Source: Mercurialis annua (Eukaryota > Streptophyta > Magnoliopsida > Malpighiales > Euphorbiaceae). From it: a stretch of DNA of 64,000 nt. The stretch is taken from contig NC_065570.1 of assembly GCF_937616625.2 (NCBI RefSeq), positions 9,558,001-9,622,000 on the forward strand, written 5' to 3'. Shown in pieces: positions 57,135 to 64,000 of the stretch. Each line of letters opens with the position of its first letter. Positions within the stretch are counted from its first letter, which is position 1. The notes under the pieces are model-generated. The model had not been told where the DNA came from. It did not search any database and saw only the letters and a list, made by a program, of their open reading frames with translations. A program made the translations under genes and the position numbers.

Positions 57135-57754
57135 TCATGAATTTAACTGTGTTTTGTAATTTTAATATAAAATTTTGATTTTGGAAATTTAAGAATTAAT
57201 TTTTTTTAATTTAATTTGAAACACCGCAATTTTTTTAATAGAAAATAATAATGTCGACACTAGAATATAAATTATTATGACGAGCACATAAACATATTTT
57301 AATAAAAAAACATTTGTTTGAATAAAAAAAGTTGTTCACTTTAAGAATATAAAACATACTTATATGCATGATTTGTTTTGCAATTAATCATAAATATAAA
57401 GAAATAAATTATTTTCTGTATCTAACTCAATATCTATAACCCTTTCAATATAAAAAGAAAATGGTGCAATGAATTAGCATAGTAGCAACATGTATCTTTG
57501 TTTTGATTTCAATGGGTGCTTGTTTGCCGACATTTAAGGTTAATATTAAAGTAGCAAAAACCATTACCAAAACACAATATATTTATGCAAAAGACATGCC
57601 TCGTAATGTAGGGATAATTATTAAAATCTCTTTACAAAATATTTTAATTAATAGTTTTTATCACTTTAAAAGTCAATTATTTTTGTCCTAACATTTTGAT
57701 CAACATTTACCACTATGTCCTTTCGTTACTTACATCAGTTAAAGGGTTTGATTA
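57135..57754. other. AT-rich spacer between MITEs
   Basis: No gene supported. A 62-residue ORF at 57503-57691 has no recognisable feature and is probably chance. Confidence 0.45.
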
Positions 57755-58043
57755 TTATTAAAAGAGAAAAGGGTCAATTATGCCCTTTAGATTTGTCTAC
57801 AAGATCAAGTGAGCACCTAATGCCTGAAAAAGTTTAAATATATCTTTAGTGTCTTAAAAATTGAACAAACATATCCTAATTTTAACTCATAAATGAGACG
57901 TTGGGACCTGGTCGTCAAAATGAAGAGATATGCTTATTCATTTTTTAAAACGTTAGGGGCATATTTGAATATATATGGACGTTGAGGGCTACTTGATCTG
58001 TGAGTCAGATCTTAGCGGAAACAACATTTTTCTCTTATTAAAA
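57755..58043. mobile_element. Mutator-like MITE, 9-base TSD
   Basis: The element is 57764-58034 (271 bases), flanked by TTATTAAAA at 57755-57763 and 58035-58043. The ends GAGAAAAGGG and GAGAAAAATG (complement) are short and imperfect; inward, ACAAGATCAAGTGAGCACC pairs with the complement of GGGCTACTTGATCTGTGAG. The exact target duplication is the stronger evidence. Confidence 0.78.
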
Positions 58044-58172
58044 TTAAATTCAATTTAGTTTCTAGGTTTATTTATTTTGAAGTCTATATTAAAAAATAGT
58101 TCAAATAATGAAAACAATTTATGGCAAAAAAAAAAACTTTAACCGTCATCTCATATCTCCTTCCTCTTTTTT

Positions 58173-58568
58173 GATAAAATTACTTTAACGCTCCTAAGTA
58201 TGTTATAATTTACCGTTTGGTATCGCTTATTTAAAAATCAAACGATTTGATATTTTTTAATTTCAATTTTATAAACACTTACAATCTTATGTTAAATACA
58301 GATACCAAATCATTAACGAAATTAAAATATGATATATCAAATAGTTTAAAAATGAAATAACAAATCGTTAACATAGTTGAAAGTGAGATATCAAATCGTT
58401 AATATAATTGAGTGAGGTACCAATTAGTTTGAAAGTGGATAAATGAAACTAACAGAAGCCCCTAATTATTGATGAAATTGAAAATAAGATAACAAATCGT
58501 TTGATTTTTAAAAAAGAGATACCAAACTATGAATTATGATAAATATGAGGAGTTTTGTAATAATTTAC
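58173..58568. mobile_element. Diverged relative of the 37.6 kb PIF-type MITE
   Basis: It shares the structure and words of the element at 37637-38042: AATCAAACGATTTG, ATACCAAATCGTT, AACTAACAGAAG and GAATTATGATAAATATGAGG, with long inverted arms. It has many more mutations than the 37.6 kb copy. The ends are approximate and no clean target duplication was identified. Confidence 0.7.
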
Positions 58569-58922
58569 TTTTTTTTTTTATTTCAAATCAAAAATTAAAC
58601 TTGACCACCATCTATTAATAAAATTGATTGGCAATGAACCATTTTTTCATTAGTTTAGTATTTAGCTTTCTTATTCAATATATACAAATTTTAAATCTGT
58701 TTTGTTCTTCTTTGTGAAATTTAATTCTTACTATACGAATGTTATTTATTTCTTGATAAATTTTATTATTTTCTTTAAGGATATGTTAAAGGAGTCAAGA
58801 TCTAAATCACTATTGATGAAAATGATGTAATTAATGTTCTTTCAATCAGAGTTGTTCAAAGGCACAATAGTCGGTTTGCGCTTTGAAATAACCATTAAGT
58901 AGAGCGGATGAATCGCCGAGTT

Positions 58923-59060
58923 CACTACTAAGAAACAATAATTTATTGAGAAAATTTTATCGATAATACACTAAAATTTATCTGTAAAACGTATTACTGA
59001 CGGAACAAAGCCCGTTGGTAAATCATACCACCGGTAAGCGGTAATGCCCAGGCTAGGGCA
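58923..59060 (+). mobile_element. Possible CACTA (En/Spm) terminal fragment
   Basis: Starts CACTACTAAGAAACAATAAT and continues with GTATTACTGACGGAACAAAGC and CCGTTGGTAAATC, like the terminal and subterminal repeats of plant CACTA elements. No second end or transposase is visible, so this is a weak call. Confidence 0.35.
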
Positions 59061-59169
59061 TTGCTAAACTATCGGCGAGCGAGTACCTTCTGTGATTGGC
59101 AGTATTCTTATTGCTTATCGAACGACGATCTTCTTCTTTGACAAGAATTGACCTACTTTGTCAATTCCT

Positions 59170-61780
59170 ATCAAAGAGGGGGCAAACTGTACACGCTCAT
59201 TTTCCGGACAAGTAAAAAGTAATAAGAAGCTGAAGCGTCCGATGATGATTTCCATAGAAATTCGTTCGGATGACAAGCTTGTGGTCCTTGTTTGGATTCA
59301 AGCTAGTTAAATTCGTGCGTAGTTGCAAACTTGAAGAATTGAAACATAATTAGTTGCAAATAGCCAATAAAAATCCAAAACAATTGTGACCTAAGTCTAG
59401 AAATTGGATTAATTACAATATCTTAGAAGTTTATGAGCCAATTTGCAAGTTTGATTGACTAAAATTGACCATACCCAAACTCTTAGGGTCCTAAAGTCAT
59501 TTTTGATACTTATAAACACCAAAATAGACTTTTAATTCTCTTTTTCTTAACATGCAAGCTAAAATCCAAATATTTAATTAATTAATCTTATTGATGACAG
59601 TATCCTAAAACTCTATGACTTCACACTCTTTAACTTTTCATGTACATCTACAACTCTAACTAACAAAATTCTAAGCTAACTTAGACTCTAGAAATCCTAA
59701 CCCTAAATTCACCTCTATAAATATGACCCTAAACAATCTAGCTAAAGGTTGGCAAAATTCACCACCAAAAAGCATAATCAAACCCTAAATTACATAGTGT
59801 TAGTTAAACCACACATGACACACACACACACACATCAGTCAATCAAACAAGCTAGAAACACTTCAATCACCCAAGAACGCAATACTGCACATCGATCCGA
59901 AGCTGGATTCCACGTCCAGATCACCAGAAAACAATTCAAGGACTCAGAACGGTAACTATAAAGACCCAAAATCTTCTTTTATCAGTTTTTACCACGTCTT
60001 AATCATAACTGTTGATTTATGTGTATTAGTATGTATGCTTAGCTTGTTCTTACTATTTTTTCTATAAACTGTCATTGATTTTCATAACTGCTATTTGCTA
60101 TATTTTTTCCATGATCGCCATGAAAATAAATTAGAAGTATGCTTTAGGACTGTTTTAATAAGTTTTATATATCATATGTCAAATCAGATTCATTCTGGTG
60201 CTTAGTTTGTATGTTGTGTTCGATTTGCCTTGATTGTCATGTTCTTCGATCTTGACATATTTGCCATGATTTTTATGCTTTATAACATGTTTCCATGCTT
60301 TTAACATATTGATATGATTACCATGATATTGGTTTAGAAACATGTTCATAAAATGTTTATATACGCTTTAACCATCACATGTTGAAATTGCTTATTTTGA
60401 ATGTTTAGAATGCATGCTTATAGCCCAAACTGCCATGATTGCCATGATTTTTGTGTTCTTAGTTGTTTTAACATGATTTCCATAAGATCGGCTTAGAAAC
60501 ATGTGTTTTAGGGTGCTTAATTCAAGTTTAAACATTGTTTATCAAACCCAGTACGTTCCAAAATATTTTCTCCTTGCGTTTGATTGTTTTTTTAGCGCTT
60601 TTGCATGAACTGGAGCCAAAACGACGACCTTATTTGGCCAAATCACAGTGGCTTTGGAACCACTATGCCATGGAGCCGCCGCCACTCTATGGCAACGCCA
60701 TCACCTTACGATGGCACCATTGTTCTTCCTCCCGGATCTTTATTATATAGTTTGTGTACAATTTTGTGTTTCCGAGTTAGTTTGAAATCCGAATAGAGTC
60801 CCATTTGAGCCCGCGACTTTGTTTGTAGGATCTGTTTTCAATTTGTAATGGGTCAATCACAATTCAGTTTGGGCCTAGAAGCCCAAATTTGTAATCTGTT
60901 ATGCCAACCGAGCCTAGAAGGCCAAGCCCACCGAGGACAACTTCAAGAAGCTATTACAGGTTTGTTTGAGCTCAAAATCGACCCCGGTTCAACTAATGGA
61001 ACCGTATAAACGAGACAAAGAAGTTATGTGTTATGAATAAAACCAGATCCCGACCGCATCAACTGCTAGAAGATAGACGAGTGTAGGGCACTCTGGGTCT
61101 ACAAGGTTTAAAAATATCTCTAACCTTATATGTATATCAATTGCGTATGGGCAATGCTTAAATTGTTTAAATCGCTTTCCAAAACATGATCAAATCCAAT
61201 ATTAACTGGCAATGAACTTAATCACGTTAACTTAGTATATCGAGCAAGAACAAATCACTTAGAAATCATAAAATTGTCATAAAAATGTAAATATTGGTTG
61301 TATAGGATATTCAAGATGACTTAAAATAAAATCAATCTCACTTATATATACGGTTTTAGAATTTGTGCATGTAAAATGGTAAAAACCCACCACTAACTGA
61401 TACTTGATGGAAACCACGAATATTAGATGATGTTAGTAGTACATGTTACATGTCTCACATGTCAGTCCTAGATCGAGTCATATGTGCGTCATACGTGTTT
61501 ACCGTTTTCATATGTGTTTATATTTTCAGCATTATATCAAGTGAACTGTATAATTGTCGAGATGAGATAACTAGATATGTCCAGCAAATGAAAATATGGT
61601 CAATAAGTCAAGTACAAGAGTTTCGGTAAGATGTCACGAACTCGGTATTTTGCTCCGATGGAAGATGGGCTCACCCATAAGCATGAGAGATCTAATCGGT
61701 AGAAAAGGCATTTTCTATCTGAATTAGGCGGCGACTCCATAATTTTTAAACCTTTACAGAATCGAAGTCAACCATAAGAC
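59170..61780 (+). mobile_element. Probable old LTR remnant (Ty3/gypsy, Tat/Ogre-like) with polypurine tract
   Basis: A purine tract AAAGAGGGGGCAAAC (about 59173-59187) is followed directly by TGTACACGCTC, the pattern of a 3' polypurine tract and LTR start. A TATA-like CTATAAATATGA at about 59714 would fit an LTR promoter. Near 61727 there is GGCGGCGACTCCATAA, similar to the word found near the end of LTRs in this group. No coding sequence is present, and the right border and target duplication are not determined. The ORFs at 59749-59955 and 60535-60796 have no recognisable content. Confidence 0.4.
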
Positions 61781-61821
61781 TGGGCAAGTGGGCCTCTGAA
61801 CAGCCGCTCTGCTCACACTAA

Positions 61822-63426
61822 TTTTTTTTTGAGAAAATTAGGTAAAACACTCTATTTTCTAAAATAATAGTAAATTATACCTCAACAAGGAAAACATAGA
61901 AACAATACCTCACCTTTTTAGCACTTTTATTTTTTTACTCTATAGTCTTTTTTTATTATAATAATACTTATTTTCTATTATTTTTAACTCTAACATATAT
62001 ATCTTTTTTTTTTCAGATTTACTTCTCTCTCTCTCTCTCTCTCTTTCTCTATCTTTCTCCGTGTTTCTTCTTCTTCTTCTTCTTCTTCTTCTCCATTTTT
62101 TCTTCTTCTTCATTTTTTTTTCTTTTTTTTCTTTATCATGCCGTCGTCGTTCCTTCAACGATCCGCCATCAGTCCGCCGTTGCTCCGCCTTCGCTTCATC
62201 TTTGCTCCGCTGTCGATTCACCGTTCTTCCATATTTTAGCAATTTTTTTCTTAACTCGTGGTGATTATTATGATTTATTTTAACTCTCAGATCTAAAAAA
62301 AATTTCTTTAATTTTTTCAGTTTGAGATCTGAAAATCTGCATTAAAAACGATTTTCTGATGAAAAAAACGATTTTCTGCAGAAAAAACGATTTTTTTGCA
62401 GAAAACAGCGTCTGATTATCATATCGTTATCATTATGACGTTATCATATAATAATCATAACACTGTAGAGAAAAATAATTTTCTGTCAAGAAAAGTGTTT
62501 GATTATCATATCGGTATCATTAACGTTAGCATGTTTGTATCATATAACGTTATCATATCAGTATCATAATATTATACGATTATGATAATAGTATGATAAG
62601 GTTTATGATAATAGTATGATAAGGTTATGATATAGTTATGATAAAGTACGTTATGATAATGTTATGATAATATTTTATGATATTGTTATGATAAAGTTTA
62701 TTATGCTAATGTTATGATAAGGTTAATGATAAAAGGTTACGATATAGCTATGATAAAGTACGTCATGATAATATTATGATAATATTTTATGATATTATTA
62801 TGATAAATTATATTATGATAATGTTATGATAATTTTTATAAAAATAGATGATAATAGTATGACAAAGTTAACGATAATAGTATGATAACATACGAAAAAT
62901 ATTTTTTAACAGAAACATTATGATACCGAGATGATAATGTCACTGCTGCTTTTATGATAATATTATGAAAAAAAAATATGATACCGATATGATAATATCA
63001 TTGATGTTTTTTTAGATTTAGATCTGAAAGATGAAATTGCGAGATAAAAAATAATGATACCTAAATAATTGGAAATTTTTAAATAAAATTACAAGATTGA
63101 AGATGACGGAAAATTGAAAATAAGTGAAAGTGAAAAATTCAGGAAGTGGAAGAAGAGGGAAAAAAAGGAAGAAAGAAAAAGAAGAAAAGTGGAAGAAGAG
63201 AGAGGGAATAAGAAAAAAAGTGGAAAGAGAAAGAAAGATAGAAAAGAAAGAAAGTGTCAGGTCATGCATTCATATGTTAGAGTGAAATCATTAACCTTTT
63301 GCCACGTAGAGTAAAAATACAATATTTAGAAAGTTATGATGTATTTTTCATAACTTTTCCTTATTGAGGTATATTATCCTATTATTCTTGTTTTTTAGGT
63401 AAATTTGTAAATAGCCCTTTTTTTTT
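61822..63426. mobile_element. Inverted-repeat element with ATGATAA-rich interior (Mutator-like?)
   Basis: The subterminal segments ATACCTCAACAAGGAAAA (near 61880) and ATACCTCAATAAGGAAAA (complement, near 63360) lie in inverted, partly matching arms. Inside them a CT/TTC-rich segment at the left (62020-62140) mirrors a GA-rich one at the right (63110-63260). The candidate borders are 61831 and 63417, each next to nine T; a homopolymer is weak evidence for a target duplication. The centre has about four AAAAACGATTTTCTG copies (62343-62405) and the ATGATAA array listed below. Confidence 0.5.
62400..62995. repeat. Degenerate (T)TATGATAA-type short repeat array
   Basis: Nearly 600 bases made of GTTATGATAA, AGTATGATAA and TTATCATA words with irregular spacing, changing orientation near 62560. 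It has no coding capacity. Confidence 0.85.
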
Positions 63427-63830
63427 ATATATATATAATAAAAAAAAATAAAAAAAAATGGAAGTTTGTTTTTTCTGTTTGTTTCGGTCCACGAAGGCCT
63501 AAAAGCAAACCAGAACCAAAAATCGTAAATTTTTAAAATCTTGTATCAAACCAAATTATTTAACATCTTTAACCACTCTAGATTTTTTCAGCCCGGACTA
63601 ATTTGATTTTTATGTAGTTAAGAGATCTTGGGTAAATTGAATACTAGCGGTTTAATCAAGTCAGAATCTGATTAAAATACTGTTAAATTTTACCTTGATT
63701 AAATTCTAAAGTTAGAATATCAAACTATCAAATTTTTATTTTAAAAGTTCAAACTTGAATCCAAAAGAATATTTGAGTTTGGATGTCAACCTAGATGGGT
63801 CTAATTATTTATATAAAAATAATAATTTAA

Positions 63831-63861
<31 letters not shown>

Positions 63862-64000
63862 TAAGATAATTTAAATTCAATCACTCTCGGAAATATGTCT
63901 GATGAAAATTAGAATTATATATCGAGTAGTTTAATGGTCTTACACAGCTTGATAATTGACACGAATAATTATACAAATTTTTCAAAATATTTTTAATCGG
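63427..64000. other. AT-rich right edge, nothing identified
   Basis: No ORF and no recognisable element. An (AT)n tract lies at 63830-63857. Confidence 0.5.

Noticed and set aside
61940..62264. Overlapping ORFs rich in Lys/Arg or Leu/Ser
   Set aside because: Translations of CT/TTC microsatellite sequence; low complexity only.
63018..63314. ORFs on both strands with Lys/Glu or Phe/Ser runs
   Set aside because: Purine-rich repeat arm read in different frames; no gene-like features.

Overview
This is a stretch of plant nuclear chromosome, almost certainly from a eudicot. It has AT-rich intergenic DNA, introns with GT..AG borders, plant-type LINE, Ty3/gypsy, hAT, Mutator and PIF/Harbinger elements, a tRNA-derived SINE and a fragment of plant mitochondrial DNA. 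I see no bacterial, plasmid or CRISPR features. Coordinates and exon models were read by eye.

Three cellular genes are supported. (1) At the left edge on the minus strand are the first four coding exons of a PI31-type proteasome regulator (PTRE1-like); the gene runs off the window. (2) At 38317-48125 on the plus strand is an eight-exon gene whose coding sequence joins without a frame break to 4758 bases (1585 residues). It encodes a long coiled-coil protein of the plant MEE22/EMB1611 type, and its introns carry a SINE, a Mutator MITE and a Stowaway-like MITE. (3) At 53068-53496 on the minus strand is a small intronless gene for a single-pass membrane protein with a signal peptide.

Most of the rest is mobile DNA. 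1714-5785 is a decayed L1-type LINE. 8360-8600 is a scrap of a zinc-finger hAT transposase next to a PIF/Harbinger MITE. 9560-11860 is a decayed copia gag split by a 1.39 kb Mutator-like element with 145-base inverted ends and a 10-base target duplication. 12270-26110 is a BED-finger hAT transposase gene split in frame by an 11.6 kb chromodomain-type (Tekay-like) Ty3/gypsy insertion. That insertion has an LTR-gag-pol-LTR-gag(partial)-LTR(partial) layout, best explained by unequal crossing-over between its two LTRs and a later deletion. 27207-36676 is a complete, younger relative on the opposite strand, structurally intact but with two nonsense codons and damaged gag and protease motifs.

The right third (48-64 kb) is gene-poor. 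It holds a nuclear copy of mitochondrial DNA (trnF plus rps3 exon 1), two members of a 1.2 kb Mutator-like family about 3.3 kb apart (one with a second Mutator MITE nested inside it), further Mutator MITEs with exact 9-base target duplications, a PIF-type MITE related to one at 37.6 kb, a probable old LTR remnant, and a repeat-rich element at 61.8-63.4 kb. I did not find a convincing new biological system. The best material is the recombination history of the gypsy element and the density of nested, exactly delimited non-autonomous elements.
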